From positions 6,014,001 through 6,078,000 of the forward strand of contig NZ_CP079865.1 of the NCBI RefSeq assembly GCF_025263565.1: DNA of 64,000 nt, given 5' to 3'. Below are positions 53,068 through 61,921 of the stretch, piece after piece (positions within the stretch are counted from its first letter, which is position 1; each line of letters opens with the position of its first letter). Made by a program: the position numbers and the translations under genes. The notes beneath the pieces are model-generated. The model did not search any database and was not told the origin of the DNA. It saw only the letters and a list, made by a program, of their open reading frames with translations. Source of the stretch: Mycobacterium sp. SMC-8. Its GTDB lineage: Bacteria > Actinomycetota > Actinomycetes > Mycobacteriales > Mycobacteriaceae.

Positions 53068-54269
53068 CCGCTACCGAGCTCGTCTTCGACCCGTTCTCCG
53101 AGGAGTTCTTCAACGGCCCGTGGGAGATCTATCGGCGGCTACGCACCGAAGCGCCGGTGTACTACAACCCCGAGTACGACTTCTACGCGCTGTCCCGGCA
53201 TGCCGACGTCGCCGCGGCGTTCAAGGACTACGAGACATTCTCGTCGGCCTACGGTCTCGATCTGGCGATGGTGAAATCCGGCGAGCCGCTGCCGATGAAG
53301 ATGATCATCTTGATGGACCCACCGGAGCATCGCCAGATGCGCAGCCTGGTCAACAAGGTCTTCACACCCCGCCAGATCGCGAATCTCAAACCCATGGTCA
53401 TCGAGACCATCGACCGGTGCTTCTCGTCGGCCGACCCGGACCGCTTCGACGTGGTACAGGATTTCGCGGCGTTCTTCCCGGTCGAGGTGATCACCCAGAT
53501 GCTGGGTGTGCCGGCCGAGAGCAGGCAACAGGTACGCCAGTGGGTGGACACCTCGCTGCACCGTGAGCCGGGCCAGATCGAGATGTCCTCGGAGGGTCAG
53601 GAGGCCATCGCGCAGGCGATGGGGCTGTACTACAAACTGATCCAACAACGGCGTGCCGAACCGCAGGACGACATGTTCACCCGCTTGGTGCAGGCCGAGA
53701 TCGAACGTGAGGACGGTCAGAAGGAACGCCTGGACGACTTCGAGATCGCAGGATTCGCAACGCTTCTGGGCGGCGCCGGTGCCGAGACCGTGACCAAGCT
53801 GATCGGCAACGCCGCTGTGATCTTCGCCCAGAACCCGGACCAGTGGCAGAAGCTGCTCGACGACCGCGGCAAGATCCCGGCCGCGGTCGAGGAACTGCTG
53901 CGGTACGAGGCGCCGGCGCAGTACAACGTGCGGCGCTCGATGAAGGAGGTCACGCTGCACGGTGTGACCATCCCGGCGGGCAAACCGGTGTTCCTGCTTG
54001 GCGGTTCGGCCAACCGCGATCCGGAGGCCTTCACCGACGCGGACACGTTCGACATCGACCGCGACCGCACCGAGGCGCAGAACCTCGGCTTCGGCTACGG
54101 GGTGCACAGCTGCCTCGGCGCCGCGCTGGCGCGGATGGAGAGCGCGATCGCGTTGGAACGGTTGCTGGACTTCATGCCCCGCTACGAGGTGCTGTGGGAC
54201 CAGTGCCGGCGGGTGGCGATGCAGAACGTGGCGGGCTGGTCGCACGTGCCCGTCCGGGTACTCAGGTAG
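53064..54269 (+). CDS. Cytochrome P450 (paralogue of 51636-52838)
   Basis: A 401-residue P450. I-helix LLGGAGAETVTK, K-helix EELLR, heme loop FGYGVHSCLGAALAR with Cys350. ATG at 53064 overlaps the ferredoxin stop (ATGA). It starts MTATELVFDPFSEEFFNGPWEIYRRL, close to the upstream P450's MTAPELRFDPVSQDYFDNPYEIYRRM, which supports duplication. Confidence 0.92.
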   Translation: MTATELVFDPFSEEFFNGPWEIYRRLRTEAPVYYNPEYDFYALSRHADVAAAFKDYETFSSAYGLDLAMVKSGEPLPMKMIILMDPPEHRQMRSLVNKVFTPRQIANLKPMVIETIDRCFSSADPDRFDVVQDFAAFFPVEVITQMLGVPAESRQQVRQWVDTSLHREPGQIEMSSEGQEAIAQAMGLYYKLIQQRRAEPQDDMFTRLVQAEIEREDGQKERLDDFEIAGFATLLGGAGAETVTKLIGNAAVIFAQNPDQWQKLLDDRGKIPAAVEELLRYEAPAQYNVRRSMKEVTLHGVTIPAGKPVFLLGGSANRDPEAFTDADTFDIDRDRTEAQNLGFGYGVHSCLGAALARMESAIALERLLDFMPRYEVLWDQCRRVAMQNVAGWSHVPVRVLR

Positions 54270-54273
54270 CCCG

Positions 54274-54453
54274 ATGCGATTCGTTCTTGTGCACGGCGGC
54301 TTTCACGCTGCATGGTGCTGGGAACGCACCGCCGTCGAGCTGAGGCAGATGGGCCACGACGCGGTCGCCGTCGACACCACCGCGAGCGTGCGTGTCTGCG
54401 GGCGACACACCGCTGCGGACAAGCATTTCGCGCACGCTCGGCGGCGGTGTTAG
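54274..54453 (+). pseudogene. Truncated alpha/beta-hydrolase remnant
   Basis: A 59-codon frame starting MRFVLVHGGFHAAWCWERTA, a clear alpha/beta-hydrolase N-terminus with the oxyanion HGG. Homology stops at VAVD (residue 34), where DLPGHG should follow; from there the frame enters an intergenic repeat and ends at 54453. The remaining 200-odd codons of the hydrolase are absent. This is best read as a gene remnant cut by the repeat. Confidence 0.7.
54380..54449. repeat. Copy 2 of a short intergenic repeat
   Basis: Matches copy 1 (39004-39070), including GTGCGTGTCTGCGGGCGACA. Here the arms CGAGCGTGCG (54383-54392) and CGCACGCTCG (54431-54440) are perfect complements, so it can fold as a long hairpin. 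It lies between convergent genes and cuts the hydrolase remnant. Confidence 0.75.
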
Positions 54454-54467
54454 CACGCCGAGCGTGC
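54432..54467. terminator. Perfect 12-base stem hairpin between convergent genes
   Basis: GCACGCTCGGCG (54432-54443) and CGCCGAGCGTGC (54456-54467) are perfect complements with a 12-base loop. It can act as a two-way terminator between the P450 unit and the leftward genes. The left arm also pairs with the repeat copy at 54383-54392, giving two alternative folds. Confidence 0.55.
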
Positions 54468-54490
54468 ATCAGAAGCAGATCAGATGCAGG

Positions 54491-54775
54491 TCAGATACCG
54501 GCGACGATGACGCCGTTGCAGTCGGCGGCAGCCTGCCGCAGTTTCGCCGCGGCCTGATATTCGTCGGAGTAGTACCACTCCTTGGCCGCTTCCACGGATT
54601 CGAACTCCAGGAGCACGGTCTGGGTGCCGTGCCACTGTCCCTCAAGAACTTCGGCAGGCGGCCCGAACGCCAGCACCTTGGCATTGGCCATCGTCTGGCT
54701 GGCGAGCTTGCCGTACTCGGCCATGCCGGCCGGGTCCTTGATGTCCTCGGTGATGATCACATAGCCCTTGGCCAC
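54491..54775 (-). CDS. DUF1330 family protein (dimeric alpha/beta barrel type)
   Basis: A 94-residue small protein: MAKGYVIITEDIKDP, then EVLEGQWHGTQTVLLEFESVEAAKEWYYSDEYQAA. This layout with the FGPPAEVLEG and FESVEAAKEWY motifs is DUF1330, a ferredoxin-like alpha/beta-barrel related to EthD and other small oxidoreductase-associated proteins. The role is unknown. It follows the small ferredoxin at 54795 by 19 bases and could act on the P450 product. Confidence 0.8.
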   Translation of the reverse strand: MAKGYVIITEDIKDPAGMAEYGKLASQTMANAKVLAFGPPAEVLEGQWHGTQTVLLEFESVEAAKEWYYSDEYQAAAKLRQAAADCNGVIVAGI

Positions 54776-54794
54776 AGTTGAATGCTCCTGCTCT

Positions 54795-56260
<1,466 letters not shown>

Positions 56261-56289
56261 GCTCGCTCCGTTCGACGGTCTCTCGCTGC

Positions 56290-56304
56290 GAGAACGTGAT
56301 TCTC
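56290..56304. promoter_or_regulatory. GAGAAC-N3-ATTCTC repeat upstream of the P450-ferredoxin unit
   Basis: GAGAAC-GTG-ATTCTC; 5 of 6 arm positions pair. It is 29 bases upstream of the P450 ATG at 56260. It is a strong copy of the window-wide motif. Confidence 0.7.
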
Positions 56305-56358
56305 ATTCTTGCGTATCAGGTTTTCATACCGGCCGCGTGGCGTCAACGAGGACTCCTG

Positions 56359-56916
56359 TCAAAGCCCCTCCGGCTGTATGCCCAGGACGTTCACTGCCGT
56401 GCCGAGCAGCTGGTAGCAACCGACGGTGAAGATCAGGTCCATGACCTGCCGCTCGTCGAACTGTTCACGTAGCTCCGACCAGGTTTCGTCGCTGAGCGCG
56501 TTGGTCGCGTCGAGTTCGTCGACGACGCGCACGAGCAGCCGGTCAGCCGGGTGGGCGGGCTCGCCCGCGGCGATCGAGTCGATCTCAGCCTGCGTCAGGC
56601 CGGCCCGCAGGGCGATCGGCACGTGGTGGTCCCAGAGGTAGTCCGAGCGACGGACGTGCACGGCGCGCAGCAGGGCCACTTCACGCTCGCGGGGCGACAG
56701 CGTCGAACCGACCAGAAGGTGCGCGTTGAACGTCAGATAGGCCCGGGTCAACGCCGGGTGGTGGACGAGCGTGCCGAGCACGTTGCCCGCGTCTCGGAGG
56801 TTGGCTCGCTCGGCTGGGAGCAACGGGCGCAACGAATCTCGGGCCCGGTCGTCCCACTGGTCCTCAGGCAGCGGCGCCACCCGCGGCACATGGAGATCGG
56901 CGATAGGATCGGCCAT
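56359..56916 (-). CDS. Carboxymuconolactone decarboxylase-like protein
   Basis: A 185-residue all-helical protein of the CMD/AhpD fold. LSPREREVALLRAVHVRRSDYLWDHHVPIALRAGLTQAEI is the core helix pair. The CxxC of AhpD-type peroxiredoxin-like proteins is replaced by RRSDY, so thiol chemistry is not expected. It follows TauD by three bases. A gamma-carboxymuconolactone step is possible but not shown; other family members act on different lactones. Confidence 0.8.
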   Translation of the reverse strand: MADPIADLHVPRVAPLPEDQWDDRARDSLRPLLPAERANLRDAGNVLGTLVHHPALTRAYLTFNAHLLVGSTLSPREREVALLRAVHVRRSDYLWDHHVPIALRAGLTQAEIDSIAAGEPAHPADRLLVRVVDELDATNALSDETWSELREQFDERQVMDLIFTVGCYQLLGTAVNVLGIQPEGL

Positions 56917-56919
56917 CGA

Positions 56920-57765
56920 CTACTGGATCGGCTCGTCGCCGAGGACCGTGGTTCGCAGCATCTCTCTCGGCGAGTCGGGGTCGTACGGCGCAGCGCGGTG
57001 CAGCACGCCGTTGTTGTCCCAGATCACGGTGTCGCCGACGGACCAGCGGTGGCTGTACACCAGCTCGGGGCGGGTGGCGCGGTCGAGCAGGTCGGCCATC
57101 AGCGCCTGCCCCTCGTCGCGGTCCATACCGACCACGTAGTGCGCCGACGCGCCCAGCACCAGCGACTTGCGGCCGCTACGGTGCGTCCACACCAGCGGAT
57201 GCTCGTGGGTGGGACGGGAGCGCCAGCGCGCGAGCTCTTCGGGCGTCGGGTTCGGGTTGACCCGGCTCTGCGAGGCTTCCAGTGAGTGGACAACTCTCAA
57301 CCGCGAGAAGCGCTCCTTCTCGTCGTCGGTGAACGCCTCATAGGCCGCGTAGGAATTGGCGAATTCGGTCTCACCACCGCGTTCGGCGACCTGAACGGCG
57401 GACAGCACCGTGGCCTTCTGCGGACACTCGTCGTTGGTTGGGGTGCAGCCGTCGATGTGCCAGTCGAAGGTGGCGCGCAGGTAGGCGGCCGACTTGTTCT
57501 TCGACTTGTCCAAAGTGATCGGGTAGATGCCGGGAACGGGGTGGTGACCGTCGGAGGAGTGGTCGACGGCACCGAGCCGGCGGCTGAACGTGACCTGCGC
57601 CTGGGGATCGAGTCCGAGATCCGGGAAGACCAGCACCCCGTTGTCCTCGAGTGCGTCCAGCACCGCCGCACCCAGTGAGTCGTCGGAGGCGAGCCGGTCA
57701 GGATCCACGCCGAGGACTTCGGCACCGACCGAGGGTGTCAGCTTGTTGACCGTCAGCAAAGTCAT
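56920..57765 (-). CDS. TauD/TfdA-type 2-oxoglutarate-dependent dioxygenase
   Basis: A 281-residue Fe(II)/2OG dioxygenase. Iron ligands H103 and D105 are in DWHIDG and the distal H256 in GVLHRAAPYD; Arg267 or Arg271 fits 2OG binding. RSRPTHEHPLVWTH is conserved. It lies in the leftward operon with a Rieske oxygenase, CMD protein and small partner. It may hydroxylate or cleave an ether or sulfonate substrate; the substrate is unknown. Confidence 0.88.
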   Translation of the reverse strand: MTLLTVNKLTPSVGAEVLGVDPDRLASDDSLGAAVLDALEDNGVLVFPDLGLDPQAQVTFSRRLGAVDHSSDGHHPVPGIYPITLDKSKNKSAAYLRATFDWHIDGCTPTNDECPQKATVLSAVQVAERGGETEFANSYAAYEAFTDDEKERFSRLRVVHSLEASQSRVNPNPTPEELARWRSRPTHEHPLVWTHRSGRKSLVLGASAHYVVGMDRDEGQALMADLLDRATRPELVYSHRWSVGDTVIWDNNGVLHRAAPYDPDSPREMLRTTVLGDEPIQ

Positions 57766-57795
57766 GGGGTCCTGTCCGTTGCGGAGATGGGTCTG

Positions 57796-58131
57796 TCACG
57801 GCACCGGTGCGCTGACGCGGTCGATCACGGCGTCGGCGGAATCGGCGGGTTTCTGAGTGCCGAAGACCTCGACGGCCATCGACACCATGATCATCGAGTA
57901 GACGAGGTGCAGTAGGTTGAGCACGTCGTCGGGCAGCTCGTCGAGCGGGAACTTGTCGCAGTAGTCGATGGCTTCCTCGAAGCGCGGCGAGAACGCGTCG
58001 TAGAACGCGTGAATCTCCGGCATCGGTGTGCTCAGGCGGGCCTCCCATCGTTCGGGTTCGGTTGCCAGGCACCACTTCTCGGCGAACGGTTCATACTCGG
58101 CGAACGGGTCGGGTAGGCGCGCCATGGTCAC
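57796..58131 (-). CDS. Small protein coupled to Rieske oxygenase (partner family)
   Basis: A 111-residue soluble protein, similar to the one at 63160-63516 (W/C-LATEPERWEARL versus LGSEPERYAKRL; EEAIDYCDKFPLDELPDDVLNLLH versus EEAIAYCDKFSLDDLPEDVLNLMH). Both sit directly after a Rieske oxygenase alpha subunit. I do not recognise a characterised family. Four-base overlap (ATGA) with the oxygenase gene. An accessory or beta-like subunit is a plausible role. Confidence 0.75.
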   Translation of the reverse strand: MTMARLPDPFAEYEPFAEKWCLATEPERWEARLSTPMPEIHAFYDAFSPRFEEAIDYCDKFPLDELPDDVLNLLHLVYSMIMVSMAVEVFGTQKPADSADAVIDRVSAPVP

Positions 58132-59399
58132 ACCCCCACCGCGTCGCGTTCGGCTTTGTATCGCTTCACCCAGTCGACAGCGACATGGTGGAGGTGACGG
58201 ACCAGGATCTCCTGATCATTGAGCGGGTAGTCGTCGACTACCGGCTCGTTCAGGCCGTACTCCAGTGCCGCCTGGGTGCCGCCGAGCATCCCGGCGTCCT
58301 GCAACGCGAATTCCTTCAGCACGACGGACGCGACCTCGTGCTCGATCCGTTCGCGCACGGTGCGGGCCGGGTGGAACGCGTTGTAGGCCTCGAACTTGTG
58401 CGTATTGTGCGACGTCGGCCAGTACCGGTACAGCAGGTACCAGCCGTGGTAGATCAGGATTTCCAGGTTTGGAAAGATCTGGAAATTGGTGATGCCCCAC
58501 GGCTCGATGCCGCCCGGGTTCAGCCCGGCCGACTGATGGGTCTCCGGGGTCCGCCACGGTCCCACCAGCCCACTGCGCGTGGCCCTTTCGACGGGGTACA
58601 TGTACTCGGGTGCGAGCAGCCACCGGCGGGTGCCGGCCGTCGACACGAGTCGGTGCGGCCCGTCGATCTGGAAGTGCCCGCACTCGAAAGTCGCGTTCGG
58701 CTGGCGCACCTCGGTCGGCACCTGCTGCGAATGCAGTGACGGCACGTGGTAGTACTCCTGGAACGCGTCGGCGAAAATCTTCCAGTTGCTGTTGTTGTGC
58801 GCGACGAAGTCGTAACGCTCGGTCATCAATTCGAACGGATAGTCGTCCAGCGCGGTGATCATCGGGCCCAGAAACTCGCGCAGCGTCTGACGGGGCTCGG
58901 GATCGAAGTTGATGAAGATGAAGCCGTTCCACACGTCGCAATGCACGGGTTTGAGGCCGTACTTCGTGGTGTCGAGGTCGAAGAACTCGCCGGGCTGCTG
59001 GACGAATTTCAGTTCGCCGTCGAGACCGTAGCGCCACCCGTGGTACTTGCACGTGAACTGGCGGCACGCGCCCTTGACCTCTTCGCTCGGGAAGTCGTTC
59101 CACACCAACTTGTTTCCACGGTGCCGGCACAGATTGTAGAAGGCGCGGATCTGCTCGCCGCGGCCTTTGACCACGATGACCGACGTCTTCGCCGCGTCGA
59201 TGTCCTTGGTCAGATAGCTTCCGACACGCGGCAGTTCCTCGACGCGGCCGACATTCAGCCACGCCCGCTTGAACACCGCCTCGCGCTCCAGTTCGTAGAA
59301 CTCCGGCGAGATCGAGTCGCGGAATGACACCGGTCCGGTACCGAGCTCTGGATAGTGTTCGGTCCAGCTGCCCTCAGCGGGCTTGGGCCACTTGGCCAT
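58128..59399 (-). CDS. Rieske non-heme iron oxygenase, alpha subunit
   Basis: A 423-residue aromatic-ring or steroid-type oxygenase. Rieske ligands are C91, H93, C117 and H120 (CRHRG, CKYHGW). The mononuclear iron His are H218 and H223 in EYYHVPSLH. Typical alpha-subunit length; no classical beta subunit gene is near, but a small partner follows. Electrons could come from the KshB-like reductase at 60250. This alpha/reductase arrangement resembles 3-ketosteroid 9-alpha-hydroxylase, but substrate is unknown. Confidence 0.9.
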   Translation of the reverse strand: MAKWPKPAEGSWTEHYPELGTGPVSFRDSISPEFYELEREAVFKRAWLNVGRVEELPRVGSYLTKDIDAAKTSVIVVKGRGEQIRAFYNLCRHRGNKLVWNDFPSEEVKGACRQFTCKYHGWRYGLDGELKFVQQPGEFFDLDTTKYGLKPVHCDVWNGFIFINFDPEPRQTLREFLGPMITALDDYPFELMTERYDFVAHNNSNWKIFADAFQEYYHVPSLHSQQVPTEVRQPNATFECGHFQIDGPHRLVSTAGTRRWLLAPEYMYPVERATRSGLVGPWRTPETHQSAGLNPGGIEPWGITNFQIFPNLEILIYHGWYLLYRYWPTSHNTHKFEAYNAFHPARTVRERIEHEVASVVLKEFALQDAGMLGGTQAALEYGLNEPVVDDYPLNDQEILVRHLHHVAVDWVKRYKAERDAVGV

Positions 59400-60234
59400 T
59401 CGAACCCCTCCCCCTTGTCGTCGTGCCGCGAATGTCTATCGCCTTGCGCATGTCGGCGGTAATGCGCAAGGCCGTCGTCATCCCATCACCGCCCCGCCGT
59501 TGACACCGAGGGTCTGGGCCGGTGATGAACCCGGCCTCCTCCGAGCACAGGAACCCGACGGCGGCCGCGATGTCGTCGCCGGTGCCGAGGTGGCCGACTG
59601 GAATGCTGGCCGCCATCTGCTCGTTGGGCGGCAGGAACCCGGCCGCCTGGGACTGTCGTTGCATGGGCGTCTCGATGCCCGAGGGCGGGACGTTGTTCAC
59701 CGTGATCCCCAGCGGCCCGTACTCCCGCGCCAGCGAACGGGTGAACGAGATCAGCGCCCCCTTGGACGCCGCGTAGTGCGCCATGCCCGGTGAGCCGCGC
59801 TGCGCGCTGGACGACGAGATCATCACGATGCGACCCCAGCGGGCGTCGAGCATGTCCGGGATCGCCAACTGCGCACAGTGGAAGGTGCCGTTGAGGTTCA
59901 CGTCGATCAGGCGCTGCCACGATTCGGGCGTGATCTGCAGGAACGGCGCGAAGTCGACGAGGCCCGCGCTGGTCACCAGGATGTGCACCGGCCCGAGTTC
60001 GGTGCGTACCTTGGCGAAGGCCTCCTCGAGGGCCGCACGGTCGGTCACGTCGACCGCGATACCGAGCGCGGTGACGCCGTCGGCGCGTAGCTCCTCGGCA
60101 ACCCGCTGTGCCGCTTCGCCGTTGAGGTCCAGCACGGCCACCTTGTGCCCTCGCCGGCCCAGCTCGTGGCAGGTCGATTCGCCCATGCCGGAGGCACCGC
60201 CGGTCACGACCGCTACGCGCGTCATCGTCTGCAT
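59374..60234 (-). CDS. SDR with probable +1 frameshift at the C-terminus
   Basis: A classical SDR (TGGASGMG, ISSSS, YAASK). The open frame runs to 59374 and gives a 286-residue protein that overlaps the Rieske gene, ending ITGPDPRCQRRGGDG. Removing one C from the C-run at 59516-59518 (plus strand GGG) restores ITGQTLGVNGGAVMG and a stop at 59478, a 251-residue protein with the usual end, and a natural 78-base gap. Either a real frameshift or a sequence error. Close to the SDR at 35255. Confidence 0.75.
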   Translation of the reverse strand: MQTMTRVAVVTGGASGMGESTCHELGRRGHKVAVLDLNGEAAQRVAEELRADGVTALGIAVDVTDRAALEEAFAKVRTELGPVHILVTSAGLVDFAPFLQITPESWQRLIDVNLNGTFHCAQLAIPDMLDARWGRIVMISSSSAQRGSPGMAHYAASKGALISFTRSLAREYGPLGITVNNVPPSGIETPMQRQSQAAGFLPPNEQMAASIPVGHLGTGDDIAAAVGFLCSEEAGFITGPDPRCQRRGGDGMTTALRITADMRKAIDIRGTTTRGRGSNGQVAQAR

Positions 60235-60249
60235 CTCATCGATACGCTC

Positions 60250-61293
60250 CTACTCATAGATCACGTGGACTGTGCGGCTGGTCGGCAGCGCCTGACACGT
60301 CACCACCCAGCCCTCCTCGACCTCGTCCTCATCGAGTGCGTCGTTGTTCAACATCCGCGCACTGCCCTCGACCACCTTGGCCATACAGGTTCCGCAGGAG
60401 CCGGTTTCGCAGGATGCGGGCGCCTTCAGGCCCTTCTGCCGTGCGGTCTGCAGCAGTGTGTCACCTTGCCGGTAGGCCGCGACGGTCTTTCGGCGGTCCA
60501 GTTCGATGACGACTACCTCGCACACCTGCGCGGTGTCGTCCGTGACGCCGGGCGGCACCTCGGCCAGCGTGAAACGCTCGAGATGCAGGCGCTGCTTCGT
60601 CACACCGGCGCCGAGCAGGGCCTTCTCGACGGTGTCCATGAACGGGGCGGGCCCGCAGATGTAGAAGTCCGCATCACCGACACCAGCCACGAACGACTCG
60701 ACGGTCGAGGCCGTGAGCACGCCGCCGTCCTCGTCGTAGTGGTGTTCGATCGTTATCCGTCCGGCGTGCTGTTCGGCCAGGCGCGCCAGCGGTTCGGCGA
60801 AGATGACCGACTCGCGGCTGCGGTTGGCGTAGAGCAGTCTGATCGGCCGCCCCGAATCGGCCAGCGCACTGCGCACCAGAGACATGATCGGCGTGATCCC
60901 GCTGCCGCCGGCGAACGCGATCAATGGCCTCGTGTTCGAAACATTTTCGGCCAGAACGAATCTGCCCGCGGGCGGTGCGGCGTGCAGCGCGTCACCCTCG
61001 GCGGCGGTGTCGTTGATCCAGTTCGACACCACCCCGCCCGGATCGCGCTTGACGGTGATGCGCAACTCGTCGTCGACCGGCGCCGACGACATCGAGTAGC
61101 ACCGGCGCAGGTCGCGCCCTCCGACGGTGACCTGCAGCGTCAGGAACTGGCCCGCCTTGTAGCGGAAGCGGTGCGAGCAGTGCTCCGGCACGTCGAGTAC
61201 CAGGGACACGGTATCGCTGGTTTCGCGCACCACGCGCATGATGCGCAGTGGCGCAAACCCTGCGGAATCCCCGACTGTCAGTTCCTCAGCCAT
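60250..61293 (-). CDS. KshB-like ferredoxin reductase (FNR fold plus plant-type [2Fe-2S])
   Basis: A 347-residue FAD/NAD(P)H reductase. RCYSMSSAP binds FAD, GGSGITPIMSLV binds the nicotinamide, and the C-terminal [2Fe-2S] ligands are in CETGSCGTC and VTCQA. This is the type that drives 3-ketosteroid 9-alpha-hydroxylase (KshB) and related Rieske oxygenases. ATG at 61293 is 14 bases from a double CAAGTnCTTG repeat. It is first gene of the leftward FdR-SDR-Rieske-partner-TauD-CMD unit. Confidence 0.88.
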   Translation of the reverse strand: MAEELTVGDSAGFAPLRIMRVVRETSDTVSLVLDVPEHCSHRFRYKAGQFLTLQVTVGGRDLRRCYSMSSAPVDDELRITVKRDPGGVVSNWINDTAAEGDALHAAPPAGRFVLAENVSNTRPLIAFAGGSGITPIMSLVRSALADSGRPIRLLYANRSRESVIFAEPLARLAEQHAGRITIEHHYDEDGGVLTASTVESFVAGVGDADFYICGPAPFMDTVEKALLGAGVTKQRLHLERFTLAEVPPGVTDDTAQVCEVVVIELDRRKTVAAYRQGDTLLQTARQKGLKAPASCETGSCGTCMAKVVEGSARMLNNDALDEDEVEEGWVVTCQALPTSRTVHVIYE

Positions 61294-61307
61294 CCACGCC
61301 AGGATAT

Positions 61308-61337
61308 CAAGTACTTGTCATTAATCTCAAGTGCTTG
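61308..61337. promoter_or_regulatory. Double CAAGTnCTTG operator upstream of the reductase gene
   Basis: CAAGTACTTG (61308-61317) and CAAGTGCTTG (61328-61337) are palindromes whose centres are exactly 20 bases apart, two helical turns. Each matches the KstR2 core CAAGnnCTTG but one outer base of the AnCAAGnnCTTGnT consensus is lost in each. The nearby MarR protein is the alternative binder. Confidence 0.7.
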
Positions 61338-61347
61338 ATACTCAACC

Positions 61348-61410
61348 CGCCGAAACTGCATTCCACGCGCCCATAACCGCGAAATGACCGCGCGGAATGC
61401 GATTTCGGCG
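61348..61410. terminator. Long hairpin between MarR stop and the reductase promoter
   Basis: Arms CGCCGAAACTGCATTCC (61348-61364) and GGAATGCGATTTCGGCG (61394-61410) pair at 15 of 17 positions, with extra pairing toward the loop. It ends just before the MarR stop codon, so it can terminate the MarR transcript. It may be a repeat-family element; only one copy is in the window. Confidence 0.55.
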
Positions 61411-61411
61411 A

Positions 61412-61888
61412 TCAGGTGTCGATGTGGTCGGCGTACAGCTCGTGGCCGGTACCCTGCTCGACCACCCGGCCGAGAAGCTCGCGCAGCGTGTCCTGCTCGG
61501 CCTTCGACAGCACGCCGAACACCTTGTCGTGCGCCGCGATCGCATCGTGGACCACCGCCGCGGCCACCTTGCGTCCGTCATCGGTCAGGAACGCCTGCAG
61601 GATGCGACCGTGCGCGGGATTCTGCTTTCGTTCGACCAGACCACGCTTCTCCAAGGCCGTGAGGGCCAGTTGCACGCCCTGCGGGGTGATCAGCAGCCGC
61701 CGGGCGAGTTCTGCACCGGACAGGCCGGGTTCGTTGGACAGCTGCCGCAACACCCCGATCTGGGCGGTGCTCACCCCGTGCTCGCTGACGGCCTCGTTCA
61801 CGCTGGTCAGCGAGAAGTAGAAGGCCTGTTTGAGCAGCCAGAGGATGTTGTCGGTGAGCTCGATAGCCGCCACGTCACGCGCCTCCAT
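61412..61888 (-). CDS. MarR-family transcriptional regulator
   Basis: A 158-residue MarR protein with the winged helix-turn-helix at about 40-100 (STAQIGVLRQLSNEPGLSGAELARRLLITPQGVQLALTALEKRGLVER). Dimerisation helices are at both ends. It lies 33 bases after the amidohydrolase stop, so it is probably co-transcribed with it. The double CAAGTnCTTG repeat beyond the hairpin is a good candidate for its operator and would control the reductase/Rieske unit. The ligand is unknown. Confidence 0.88.
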   Translation of the reverse strand: MEARDVAAIELTDNILWLLKQAFYFSLTSVNEAVSEHGVSTAQIGVLRQLSNEPGLSGAELARRLLITPQGVQLALTALEKRGLVERKQNPAHGRILQAFLTDDGRKVAAAVVHDAIAAHDKVFGVLSKAEQDTLRELLGRVVEQGTGHELYADHIDT

Positions 61889-61921
61889 GCCTAGACGTTA
61901 GCCGTCTGACCGCCGCTTTGG

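Noticed and set aside
54432..54467. Insertion-sequence end
   Set aside because: Inverted arms are there but no transposase, and only one other partial copy is in the window; a repeat/terminator reading is simpler.
60145..61338. Rightward frame opposite the KshB-like reductase
   Set aside because: Shadow of a gene with clear FAD, NAD and [2Fe-2S] motifs on the other strand.
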